From: Ruminococcus sp.
Lineage (GTDB): Bacteria > Bacillota > Clostridia > Lachnospirales > Lachnospiraceae
Direction of reading: 5' to 3'
Assembly: GCA_023663085.1 (NCBI GenBank)
Contig: JAMPIB010000031.1
Span: 1 to 42,581, forward strand
DNA length: 42,581 nt
Under the pieces are notes generated by a model, which worked only from the letters and a program-made list of their open reading frames with translations, ran no database searches and had not been told where the DNA came from. Positions 23,539 to 32,210 of the stretch are shown piece by piece. Within the stretch, counting starts at the first letter, position 1, and every line of letters begins with the position of its first letter. Position numbers and translations under genes: made by a program.

Positions 23539-25107
23539 ATGAAAAAAGTCAGAAACAGCCTGTTACCGTTGGGTATTGCGTTTTCTGCGTTTCTGACCGC
23601 CTGCGGGAGCGGGACGGCGGGGAGTGATACGCAGACAACCGAGAGCGGACAGACGGCTGAAAGTGTGCAGACAGCAGAGAAAGAACAGAAAGAACCTGTC
23701 ATTATCGGAACATGGCAGGCGGAAGATGCAGCACTGGAAGGCAATGTCAAAGTAGAAAAAAACAAAAGCGGATATACAGGTGATGGTTATATAAGTGGTA
23801 TTCAAAATGATGATGATGGCTGCCTCTTTACGATTGAGATCACGGAAGGCGGTTTTTTTGACCTTAATTTTATCAGTGCCAGTGAGGGCGGGTATAAAGA
23901 AAATTTCATATCTGTAGATGGCGAGTCGGTGGGCAGCATTGTCACTGAGGATGCGGAGTTTGCGGATTCCTATATCAGACGGGTCTATCTGGAGGCGGGA
24001 ACTCATGAGATAGAAGTCGTCAAAAGCTGGGGCTGGATATGTCTCGACTGTCTGGTGGTCTCGGAATCGGAGCAGCTTGATCCGGCAATCTATGAGGTAA
24101 AGACGGCGCTTTGTAATAAGAATGCTTCTGAAGAGGCGCGGAGGTTATACAGTTATCTGTGCGATATCTATGGCGAGAAGATACTTTCGGGCCAGTACTG
24201 TGATACCGGCGGGAACGGTAAGGAATTTCAGGTCGTTAAGAAAGCGACGGGTAAGACGCCGGCGGTGCTGGGACTGGATTTTATAGAGTATACGCCGTCC
24301 CGTGTAGAAAACGGAAGTACAGGACATGCCACAGATCTGGCGCTTAATTTCTGGGAAAATGGCGGTATCGTTACTTTCTGCTGGCACTGGAACGCACCCT
24401 CCCCCTATCTGACCGGACAGTGGTACAGCGGGTTTTATACGGATTCGACGAACATTGATCTGGCAAAGATCATGAACGGGGAAGATAAAGAGGGATATGA
24501 TCTTCTGATGAAGGATATCGACGCCATAGCGGAGCAGCTTCTTATTCTGAAAGAAGCGCATGTGCCGATACTCTGGCGGCCGCTGCATGAAGCGAGCGGC
24601 GGATGGTTCTGGTGGGGCGCGAGCGGCCCGGAACCTTATATACAGTTATATAAACTGCTTTACGAGAGACTGACGAACGAGTACGGGCTGGATAATCTGA
24701 TCTGGGTCTGGAACGGACAGGATGCAGCGTGGTATCCGGGAGACGAATATGTGGATATCATCGGGGAAGATATTTACCCCGGAGAGAAAGTATATACTTC
24801 GCAGATCGACGCCTATTTAAACGCCGCGCAGAATTATGCGGGAGAGACGAAACTGGTGTATCTGACGGAGAACGGCTGTGTATTTGATCCCGAACTTGCC
24901 AAAAGGGATGGCGCGATGTGGGGGATGTGGTGTACCTGGCAGGGCGAATTTGTAGCCAGGGATACGGCTATTTTTACCTTGAGCGAGCAGTACACGGAAG
25001 AAGCGGCACTCATAAAGGCATATGAGGACGAAGACGTTCTTACTTTGGAAGACCTGCCGGATCTTGCGACTTATGAGATGCGGGAAGAGTTTAAGCAGGC
25101 GGATTAA
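23539..25107 (+). CDS. GH26 mannanase-like lipoprotein with N-terminal CBM
   Basis: 522 residues from ATG 23539. The lipoprotein signal peptide ends in FLTAC (C22). Residues ~55-180 are a beta-sandwich carbohydrate-binding module of CBM35 type (GTWQAEDAALEG, then GYTGDGYISG, and YLEAGTHEIEVVKSWGWICLD). Residues ~195-500 are a glycoside hydrolase family 26 domain with acid/base E351 in WRPLHEASGGWFWWG and nucleophile E444 in VYLTENG. GH26 enzymes mostly cleave beta-1,4-mannan, so an extracellular mannan endo-hydrolase tethered to the membrane is the best call. It is the first gene of the ten-gene operon. Confidence 0.93.
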   Translation: MKKVRNSLLPLGIAFSAFLTACGSGTAGSDTQTTESGQTAESVQTAEKEQKEPVIIGTWQAEDAALEGNVKVEKNKSGYTGDGYISGIQNDDDGCLFTIEITEGGFFDLNFISASEGGYKENFISVDGESVGSIVTEDAEFADSYIRRVYLEAGTHEIEVVKSWGWICLDCLVVSESEQLDPAIYEVKTALCNKNASEEARRLYSYLCDIYGEKILSGQYCDTGGNGKEFQVVKKATGKTPAVLGLDFIEYTPSRVENGSTGHATDLALNFWENGGIVTFCWHWNAPSPYLTGQWYSGFYTDSTNIDLAKIMNGEDKEGYDLLMKDIDAIAEQLLILKEAHVPILWRPLHEASGGWFWWGASGPEPYIQLYKLLYERLTNEYGLDNLIWVWNGQDAAWYPGDEYVDIIGEDIYPGEKVYTSQIDAYLNAAQNYAGETKLVYLTENGCVFDPELAKRDGAMWGMWCTWQGEFVARDTAIFTLSEQYTEEAALIKAYEDEDVLTLEDLPDLATYEMREEFKQAD

Positions 25108-25135
25108 AGATGAATTAAAGATGAATTAAAGATAG
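25103..25135 (+). repeat. Three tandem 11-bp units across the GH26 stop codon
   Basis: ATTAAAGATGA occurs at 25103 and 25114, and a variant ATTAAAGATAG at 25125. The first unit contains the TAA stop and each later unit carries another TAA, so slippage here would not change the protein. Confidence 0.8.
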
Positions 25136-25156
25136 ATATAAAGTGCAAACCGGGCA

Positions 25157-25170
25157 TCTTGCATGCAAGA
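25157..25170. promoter_or_regulatory. 14-bp perfect palindrome, candidate operator
   Basis: TCTTGCATGCAAGA is perfectly palindromic and lies 33 bases before the start of the giant binding-protein gene. It could bind a dimeric regulator or be an RNA hairpin. Confidence 0.35.
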
Positions 25171-25202
25171 GCTTAATCTAAGTTTAGGAAAGAGGTATGG
25201 GT

Positions 25203-28193
25203 ATGAGATGGAGGAAAAACGGTAAAAAAATCGTGGCGCTTACTGTTGTTATGGCGTTAGTCATGCTTCCGGGTGCGGAATTTGAAAGTCATGCACAGAC
25301 AGATATGGCAATGGATGACTTTGACGACATCATCAGTACTTACAATATTGATGATTCTATTCCTTCTTATAAGGAATACATGGCAGAATACGGAAGTATG
25401 AATCGTCCGGCCGGAGCGGTCGAAGTACCGGCAGGCGGTTATGTGCGCTACGAGGAAAGCGATGCGGCGGCGGTGCCCGAAGTGTATACCGATTATGAGG
25501 GTATGGCGGGCGAGAGCGTGCTGACGGGTGAAGATTCTCTGATCGAGTTCGAGGTGGATGTGCCGGAGAGCGGGCTGTATAATCTCTCCGTGGTATATTA
25601 TCCCGTAGAGGGTAAAAACTCGGATATCGAGAGAGGCGTTTTCATCGACGGCGCACTGCCTTACGGCGAATTATCCCGTCTGACGTTCCCGAGGATCTGG
25701 ACGAATTATGTGGAAAACACGCATCTGGATGATAACGGTGTAAGGGTCATGACCTGGGAGAAAGATAATCAGGGAAATGATGTAAAACCGCTTATCATGG
25801 AAGTGCCGGAGTGGCAGAGCAGATATTTATACGACAGCAACGGATATATTACCGAGCCGCTTTCCATTTATCTGGAGGCGGGAAACCACACGATCTCCAT
25901 GATCTCCTTAAAAGAGCCCATGTTAATTAATAAACTGGTGTTAAACAGCGAAGGCGTAATTGACTCCTATGCGCAGGTCAAGGCGGACTGGGATGCGGCG
26001 GGGGCCTCCGATACGCAGGGTAAGATGATTACCCTGGAGGGGGAATATGCGACCAGGACATCTTCCCAGATGTTATATCCGCAGCAGGATCAGTCCTCTC
26101 CTTCCGTTTCACCGTCCAGTTCCAAAGAACTTCTGAACAACTCCATCGGCGGAAATTCATGGCGTCTGGTAGGACAGTGGATCGAATGGGAATTTGATGT
26201 GGAAGAAGACGGTTATTACAATATATCTCTTTATGATAAACAGAATTTCAGCAGAGGCGTACACGTTTCCAGACGTATCACCATCGATGGGGAAGTGCCT
26301 TTTGAAGAAATGTCCGACTATGCGTTTGATTACGGCCAGAGCTGGCGGGAGGATGTTCTTTCTGATGAAAACAGCGAACCGTACCGTTTCTATCTGACGA
26401 GCGGGCATCATACGATACGTATGGAGGCGGTTCTTGGTGAGTTCTCCGAGATCGTAGGTCTGGTGGAAGAGTCGGTGCAGCAGCTTAACAGCATTTACCG
26501 GCAGGTCATCAAAGTAACGGGCGTAAGTCCCGATACATACCGTGATTATCAGATCGAGACTATCTTACCGGGACTGACGGCTGAACTGACGGCGGCCAGA
26601 GAGACTTTGAATGAGGCGCTGGTCTTACTGGAAGAAGTAGCCGGAGCCAACAGTGATAAGAAGACCGCGCTTTTGACGATGTTGGATCAGCTGGACGATC
26701 TGATTGCGGATAATGAGTATTTCGTGCGTACCATTACTTCTTATAAGATAAATGTCAGAGCGCTGGGAACATGGATCACGCAGGTTATCAGCCAGCCTCT
26801 GCAGGTTGACAGGATCAATATTTATTCGCCGGGCGAGAAGATCACTTATGAGAATACTTCGTTCTTCTCCCGCGCGGGCTATGAGATACAGAGATTGTAT
26901 TACTCTTTCGTAATTGACTATAACAATATCGGCAGCGTTTCGGAAGATGGCAGCGGAGATGCTATCACGCTCTGGATCGGAACCGGACGTGACCAGGCCA
27001 ATGTTATCAAAGCGCTGGTCGATGACAATTTCACAAGTAAAACAGGCATCGGCGTCAATGTGCAGTTAGTCGATATGTCTACTTTATTGAAAGCAACTCT
27101 GGTAGGGGAAGGCCCCGATGTGGCGATACAGGTGGCCAACACCAACGGTATTGCCGGAGCGGTCTTAAATACCGGTAACGATACGCCGGTCAACTACGGT
27201 ATCCGTAATGCGGTACTGGATTTGAGCCAGTTCCCTGACGCGCAGGAGGTAATGGCCAGATTCCCGGAGGCGGCTTCTTTGCAGTTTACCTTTGACGGTT
27301 CTGTATACGCGCTGCCGGAGACGATAACCTATCCGGTCATGTTCTACCGGAAGGATATTCTGGCGGAGATCGGACTGGAAGTGCCGGAGACCTGGGATGA
27401 TGTAAAAGTGGCGATGACGGTACTGGCCAAGAACCAGATGGAATTCGGTATGCTGCCGACAGAGCAGTTATTCGCATCCCTGCTGTATCAAAACGGCGGT
27501 TCCTATTATATAGAAGACGGAAAGGCTTCGGCGCTGGATTCGGATATCGCGGTAAGTACCTTTAAAGATTTCTGTGAATATTATACGGATTACAAACTCG
27601 ATAAAGAGACCAGTGTGGAAGAACGTTTCCGTACAGGCGAGTGTCCGATCATCATAGCGGATTATACGGATTATAATAACTTCGCCGTATCCGCACCGGA
27701 TATCGCGGGATTGTGGACTTTTACACAGATACCGGGAACCGTACAGGCGGATGGCAGCGTTGACCATTCGGTAGCGAGCACGGGACTGGCCAGTATGATA
27801 ATGGCCGATACGGATAATAAAGAAGCCAGCTGGGAGTTCTTAAAATGGTGGACAAGCGCCGAGACGCAGACGCAGTACGGACGGGAAATGGAAGGTCTTA
27901 TGGGTTCCGCGGCGAGAGTGCCCACCGCCAACTACGAAGCATTTTTAAATATGCCGTGGCCGGTTGATGACTTTGAAGCCCTGAAGGAATCAATGGAATG
28001 GGTACAGGGTATCCCGCAGGTACCCGGAGGATATTATTCCTGGCGTAATGTATACAATGCGTTCTACACGGTGGCAACGGAAACAGATACCGCGTTGCCC
28101 AGAGAAGAGTTAATGGATAAGGTTATTTATATCAATGCGGAAATCAATTATAAACGAGAAGAACTTGAGCTGGATGTGGACAGCGGAAAGTAG
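25203..28193 (+). CDS. Giant extracellular solute-binding protein with N-terminal carbohydrate-binding-like modules
   Basis: 996 residues from ATG 25203, set by AGAGGT six bases upstream; ATG 25197 is in frame but touches that site. There is a signal peptide without a lipobox (…LVMLPGAEFESHA). Residues ~45-250 and ~270-420 are two beta-sandwich, CBM-like segments (each with SGLYNLSV/DGYYNISL and AGNHTI/SGHHTI). A helical linker spans ~425-520. From residue 586 (DAITLWIGTGRDQ) to ~960 it is a family 1 sugar-binding protein of CUT1 importers. It is followed 12 bases later by two permeases. How it stays on the cell without a lipid anchor is unclear; an uncleaved signal anchor or glycan binding are options. 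Confidence 0.85.
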   Translation: MRWRKNGKKIVALTVVMALVMLPGAEFESHAQTDMAMDDFDDIISTYNIDDSIPSYKEYMAEYGSMNRPAGAVEVPAGGYVRYEESDAAAVPEVYTDYEGMAGESVLTGEDSLIEFEVDVPESGLYNLSVVYYPVEGKNSDIERGVFIDGALPYGELSRLTFPRIWTNYVENTHLDDNGVRVMTWEKDNQGNDVKPLIMEVPEWQSRYLYDSNGYITEPLSIYLEAGNHTISMISLKEPMLINKLVLNSEGVIDSYAQVKADWDAAGASDTQGKMITLEGEYATRTSSQMLYPQQDQSSPSVSPSSSKELLNNSIGGNSWRLVGQWIEWEFDVEEDGYYNISLYDKQNFSRGVHVSRRITIDGEVPFEEMSDYAFDYGQSWREDVLSDENSEPYRFYLTSGHHTIRMEAVLGEFSEIVGLVEESVQQLNSIYRQVIKVTGVSPDTYRDYQIETILPGLTAELTAARETLNEALVLLEEVAGANSDKKTALLTMLDQLDDLIADNEYFVRTITSYKINVRALGTWITQVISQPLQVDRINIYSPGEKITYENTSFFSRAGYEIQRLYYSFVIDYNNIGSVSEDGSGDAITLWIGTGRDQANVIKALVDDNFTSKTGIGVNVQLVDMSTLLKATLVGEGPDVAIQVANTNGIAGAVLNTGNDTPVNYGIRNAVLDLSQFPDAQEVMARFPEAASLQFTFDGSVYALPETITYPVMFYRKDILAEIGLEVPETWDDVKVAMTVLAKNQMEFGMLPTEQLFASLLYQNGGSYYIEDGKASALDSDIAVSTFKDFCEYYTDYKLDKETSVEERFRTGECPIIIADYTDYNNFAVSAPDIAGLWTFTQIPGTVQADGSVDHSVASTGLASMIMADTDNKEASWEFLKWWTSAETQTQYGREMEGLMGSAARVPTANYEAFLNMPWPVDDFEALKESMEWVQGIPQVPGGYYSWRNVYNAFYTVATETDTALPREELMDKVIYINAEINYKREELELDVDSGK

Positions 28194-28205
28194 AAGGAGG
28201 AAAAA

Positions 28206-29165
28206 ATGGCAGAAAACGGGAATCAATCTGACGTAAAAGTGTCGCAGGAGGCGCTCGATATCGCCAAAAAGCAGGCGACGCTATGGTATCAGATCAAAAG
28301 AAACAAAGCTTCATATATGATGCTGGCACCTTATTTTATCTTGTTTTTCTTCTTCACGGTACTTCCGGTAGTCATGAGTGTGGGCTTTAGTTTTACTTAT
28401 TATAATATGCTGGAAATGCCGGAGTTTATCGGCTGGAAGAATTACATAAAACTGTTTTTGGAAGACGATATCTTCTTAAAAGCATTAAAAAATACCCTGA
28501 TCCTGGCCGTAGTGACCGGGCCGGTCAGTTATTTCTTATGTCTGCTCTTTGCATGGATCATCAATGAATTCAAAGGGTGGCTGAGAGCGTTTCTGACACT
28601 GGTCTTTTACGCGCCCAGTATCTGTGGTAATGCCTATGTCGTATGGAATCTGATCTTATCCGGCGACAGATATGGTTATCTGAACGGTATTTTGTTAAAA
28701 CTCGGCATATTGGACGAGGCGGTCATCTGGATGAAGACGGAGAAATATGTCCTGCCTTTTCTGATCGTCGTACAGTTATGGCTGAGTCTGGGAACCGGTT
28801 TCCTGTCCTTTATCGCCGGTTTACAGACGGTAGATAAGTCGCTGTATGAGGCGGCGGCGCTCGATGGCGTCAAGAACCGCTGGCAGGAACTCTGGTATGT
28901 GACCCTTCCTTCCATGAAACCGCAGCTGATGTTCGGTGCGGTCATGCAGATCACGCAGGCGTTCGCTATTGCGGATGTTTCCATACAGCTGGCCGGCAAT
29001 CCTTCGGTCAACTATTCGGGAGCAACAGTCGTAACGCACCTTCTGGACTACGGTACGGTACGTTTTGAAATGGGTTACGCCTCGGCGATCGCCACGGTAC
29101 TGTTCCTGTTAATGGTAGGTAGCAACCTGCTTGTACAGAGATTATTAAGGAGGGTTGGTGAATAA
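28206..29165 (+). CDS. CUT1 carbohydrate ABC transporter permease (MalF-like)
   Basis: 319 residues with six main hydrophobic helices. It belongs to the binding-protein-dependent transport inner-membrane family. The EAA loop that docks the ATPase starts at E215 (EAAALDGVKNRWQELWYVTLP). The N-terminus AYPY-like (MMLAPYFILFFFFTVLPVVM) is typical of MalF/UgpA-type subunits. AAGGAGG precedes ATG. Its TAA overlaps the ATG of the next permease by one base, indicating translational coupling. Confidence 0.95.
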   Translation: MAENGNQSDVKVSQEALDIAKKQATLWYQIKRNKASYMMLAPYFILFFFFTVLPVVMSVGFSFTYYNMLEMPEFIGWKNYIKLFLEDDIFLKALKNTLILAVVTGPVSYFLCLLFAWIINEFKGWLRAFLTLVFYAPSICGNAYVVWNLILSGDRYGYLNGILLKLGILDEAVIWMKTEKYVLPFLIVVQLWLSLGTGFLSFIAGLQTVDKSLYEAAALDGVKNRWQELWYVTLPSMKPQLMFGAVMQITQAFAIADVSIQLAGNPSVNYSGATVVTHLLDYGTVRFEMGYASAIATVLFLLMVGSNLLVQRLLRRVGE

Positions 29166-30067
29166 TGAGCAGACAAAAAGATTATTTGAAACCTTATAAA
29201 AAACGCCGTTTCTTCAAGCCTAAAGAGAAGAAACTGAACCGCTCCATGGCGGGTAATACGCTGTTATTCGTGGTCATGGCGATCTGCGGCGTGGCGATGA
29301 TACTGCCGCTTGTCATGGTCATCAATAACTGTTTGAAACCGCTTGATGAACTGTATCAATTCCCGCCGAAGATCTTTGTAAGAAATCCGACGTTTGAAAA
29401 CTTCTCGGATCTGTTTACGATGATGAGCGATTCCTGGGTTCCTTTTTCTAGGTATATATTGAACACAGTCATTATCACCGGCGGCGGCATGGTGGGGCAT
29501 GTTATCATAGCGTCCATGGCGGCATATCCGCTGGCAAAGCATAACTTCCCCGGCAAGAAGATACTGTTCCAGATGGTAGTCCTTTCCATGATGTTCCACT
29601 GGACGGTTACCCAGACGCCGCAGTACATGATGATTTCCTGGCTGCATATCAATAACAGTTACTGGGCCCTTATTTTACCGGCATGTTCCTTCGGTATGGG
29701 ACTTTATCTGATGAAACAGTTCATGGAGCAGCTTCCGGATTCCTTAATGGAATCGGCGAGACTGGACGGAGCGAACGAATGGCAGATTTTCTGGAAAATA
29801 GTCATGCCGAACGTAAAACCTGCCTGGCTGACGCTGGCAATCTTCCAGTTCCAGCAGATGTGGGCCAATACGGGAAGTACATTCTTACGGGACGAGGAAC
29901 TGAAACCTCTGCAATATTCCCTGCAGCAGATCGCGGCCGGCGGTACGGCCAGAGCGGGCGCGGCGGCGGCGGTAACGTTTATCATCGCGGCAGTACCGAT
30001 CACATTCTTCCTGATATGTCAGAGAAATGTCTTAGAGACGATGACATCATCCGGTATGAAAGATTAA
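29165..30067 (+). CDS. CUT1 carbohydrate ABC transporter permease (MalG-like)
   Basis: 300 residues with six predicted helices. The EAA loop begins at E196 (ESARLDGANEWQIFWKIVMP). It partners with the preceding permease for the giant binding protein. The C-terminus (CQRNVLETMTSSGMKD) is in the position of the MalG tail. One-base overlap with the upstream gene; the NHL gene follows after 15 bases. Confidence 0.95.
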   Translation: MSRQKDYLKPYKKRRFFKPKEKKLNRSMAGNTLLFVVMAICGVAMILPLVMVINNCLKPLDELYQFPPKIFVRNPTFENFSDLFTMMSDSWVPFSRYILNTVIITGGGMVGHVIIASMAAYPLAKHNFPGKKILFQMVVLSMMFHWTVTQTPQYMMISWLHINNSYWALILPACSFGMGLYLMKQFMEQLPDSLMESARLDGANEWQIFWKIVMPNVKPAWLTLAIFQFQQMWANTGSTFLRDEELKPLQYSLQQIAAGGTARAGAAAAVTFIIAAVPITFFLICQRNVLETMTSSGMKD

Positions 30068-30082
30068 GGGGAGGGAACGGAG

Positions 30083-31570
30083 ATGAAAAGATTCATTCAA
30101 CTACGAAAGATCATGTTCCTCTGCCTTGCGGTATGCGTACTTGTTCTTGCGACAGGGGAAAATGTACAGGCGTCCGAACTTCCATACGATACCTATAATT
30201 ATGATTATCGTGAATATATTCATTTCACGCCGGCGGCCTATATTCCGGCAGGGTCGGTAAAAGGCACGGATCTGACATGGAACGGCGAGCCTCTTGGCGG
30301 GTTTGTATCGCCGCAGGATTTCTGTCAGGCGGACGACGGGACGATCTATATTGCCGATACGGGCAACAACCGTATCGTTGCACTGGATAAGGATATGAAA
30401 AATGTAGTGAACGTCATCACTACTTTTGATAACGGGGGCACGGAAGATACATTTTCACAGCCTTACGGTATCTGCGTCTCTGAAAAAGGGCAGATCTACG
30501 TGGCTGATTCCCAGCACTACAGAGTGGTCGTTTTAAACAGCGACGGCAGTCTGGTCAAGATCGTAGACAATCCGCAGTCGGAGAGTCTGGAGGATGGTTA
30601 TGTATTCGTACCTTTGAAAGTGGCGGTAGACTATGCGGACAGAATCTATGTCATTGCGCAGAACATGTTTGAAGGTATCATGGTATTTGAAAATAACGGC
30701 GCTTTTTCCAGTTTCTTCGGGACGATTGAAGTAGAGATCAGTTTGTGGGAGAAATTCTGGAAACGTCTGGCAACCAAGGAAGAACGTTCCAAACAGGTGT
30801 TATTTATTCCTACCGAGTTCACGGGTATCGACATTGACCCGGAAGGCTTCGTTTATTCTTCCAATATTGATGCAACGGGCGTACAGGGCGTCAGAAGACT
30901 GAACCCCAGAGGCGAAGACGTCATCAAGAAGGGCGAGAACGAGAACGTAGGCGGCGACCTCTGGGTCGATGGCAATACGGAATATGCCGGCGCCTCCCAG
31001 CTTACGGATGTCGTGTACAGACAAAACGGTGTTTATTCCTGTCTGGATCGTAAGAGAGGACGTATCTTTACCTACGATCATGAAGGCAATCTCTTATATA
31101 TATTCGGCGGTCTGGGTACACAGGAAGGAACTTTCTCCATGCCGGTGGCTATCGAGGATATCGGCGGCAGACTGGCGGTACTGGATGCAACGAGATGTGC
31201 GGTCATATGCTTTGAAGAGACGGAGTATGGCAGACTGATCAATGAAGCGGTATCGCTGCGTTACGACGGGGACGAGGCACAGGCCGTAGCACTCTGGGAG
31301 AGAGTACTGGAACTGGATGAAAACAACGAACTGGCCAATACGGGTATCGGCAAAGCCTATCTGACGGCAGGCGATTATGTACAGGCCATGAAATATCTGG
31401 AATTGGGTATGAACCGAGATTATTATTCTGTCGCTTACAGGCGTTATCGTAACGGTATGCTGACAGAAAACGCAAGTTATTTTTTGACCGGGATACTGGT
31501 ACTTATTGCAGCCTGGCTCATTATCAGGAATATCAGAAAGAAAAAGAAAGGGGGAGCGGTGAATGAGTAA
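30083..31570 (+). CDS. Membrane-anchored NHL-repeat/TPR protein
   Basis: 495 residues. The signal peptide covers residues 1-28. NHL beta-propeller repeats follow, with clear units such as DDGTIYIADTGNNRIVALD and KGQIYVADSQHYRVVVLN, running to about residue 370. Residues ~380-460 are TPR-like helices (AQAVALWERVLELDENN, then AYLTAGDYVQAMKYLELGM). One C-terminal transmembrane helix (YFLTGILVLIAAWLIIRNI) with a basic KKKKGG tail stops transfer, so the propeller is extracellular. A protein- or glycan-docking scaffold is inferred. GGGAGG precedes ATG. It overlaps the YIP1 gene by 8 bases. Confidence 0.85.
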   Translation: MKRFIQLRKIMFLCLAVCVLVLATGENVQASELPYDTYNYDYREYIHFTPAAYIPAGSVKGTDLTWNGEPLGGFVSPQDFCQADDGTIYIADTGNNRIVALDKDMKNVVNVITTFDNGGTEDTFSQPYGICVSEKGQIYVADSQHYRVVVLNSDGSLVKIVDNPQSESLEDGYVFVPLKVAVDYADRIYVIAQNMFEGIMVFENNGAFSSFFGTIEVEISLWEKFWKRLATKEERSKQVLFIPTEFTGIDIDPEGFVYSSNIDATGVQGVRRLNPRGEDVIKKGENENVGGDLWVDGNTEYAGASQLTDVVYRQNGVYSCLDRKRGRIFTYDHEGNLLYIFGGLGTQEGTFSMPVAIEDIGGRLAVLDATRCAVICFEETEYGRLINEAVSLRYDGDEAQAVALWERVLELDENNELANTGIGKAYLTAGDYVQAMKYLELGMNRDYYSVAYRRYRNGMLTENASYFLTGILVLIAAWLIIRNIRKKKKGGAVNE

Positions 31571-32195
31571 ATATTTTTCCAAAGAGAAATGGAAATACAT
31601 GTTTTACACAATATCTCATCCCATGGACGGTTATTACTGGATACGCCATGCGGAGAGGGGCAGCGTACCGCTTGCCGTATTGATGGTAGTGATCTTTTCT
31701 TTCTGCTTTACGGCCAACAGGCTTTTAGCCAGCTTCGTGGTAAACGATCTGGATCCGCGGGGCGTAGACAGTATCTATGAACTGGCCGGCGTACTGGCGT
31801 TTTATCTGCTGATCTGTGTCGGTAACTGGTCTATCACCTGTCTGTTAAATGGAGAGGGGAGACTGAAAGATATCGCGATAGCGGTCGGCTACGGTACGGT
31901 ACCGATCAGTGTGGTACTGCTTGCGGCAACGCTGATCAGCCAGGTGATAGCGGATGACGAGCAGGCGTTTTACACTTTGCTTCTGGCGGTAGGCATTGCC
32001 TATGGTCTCATCATGATACTGATCGGTATCATGCAGGTACATAACTACACGCTGGGAAAAACGCTGCTGACCCTGTTTTTGACAATTATAGCCATGTTAA
32101 TCATTGTTTTTCTGGTACTGCTTCTATCTAACCTTTTAGGTATGGTGTTTAACTTCTTCAGAAGCATTTACACAGAGATCATATTCAGAACATAG
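31563..32195 (+). CDS. YIP1-family polytopic membrane protein
   Basis: 210 residues with about five hydrophobic helices. The start, ISHPMDGYYWIRHAERGS, matches the opening motif of bacterial YIP1-domain proteins. The family has no defined biochemical role in bacteria. It overlaps the NHL gene by 8 bases and precedes the DUF5696 gene by 15, suggesting that the three products are made together and perhaps form one membrane complex. Confidence 0.8.
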   Translation: MSKYFSKEKWKYMFYTISHPMDGYYWIRHAERGSVPLAVLMVVIFSFCFTANRLLASFVVNDLDPRGVDSIYELAGVLAFYLLICVGNWSITCLLNGEGRLKDIAIAVGYGTVPISVVLLAATLISQVIADDEQAFYTLLLAVGIAYGLIMILIGIMQVHNYTLGKTLLTLFLTIIAMLIIVFLVLLLSNLLGMVFNFFRSIYTEIIFRT

Positions 32196-32210
32196 GAGGC
32201 GGACGAAAGC

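Noticed and set aside
28643-30198. Alternative forward frames inside the permease genes, including one running from 29683 to 30198
   Set aside because: They lie wholly or mostly within permease genes with intact EAA loops and have no ribosome-binding sites.
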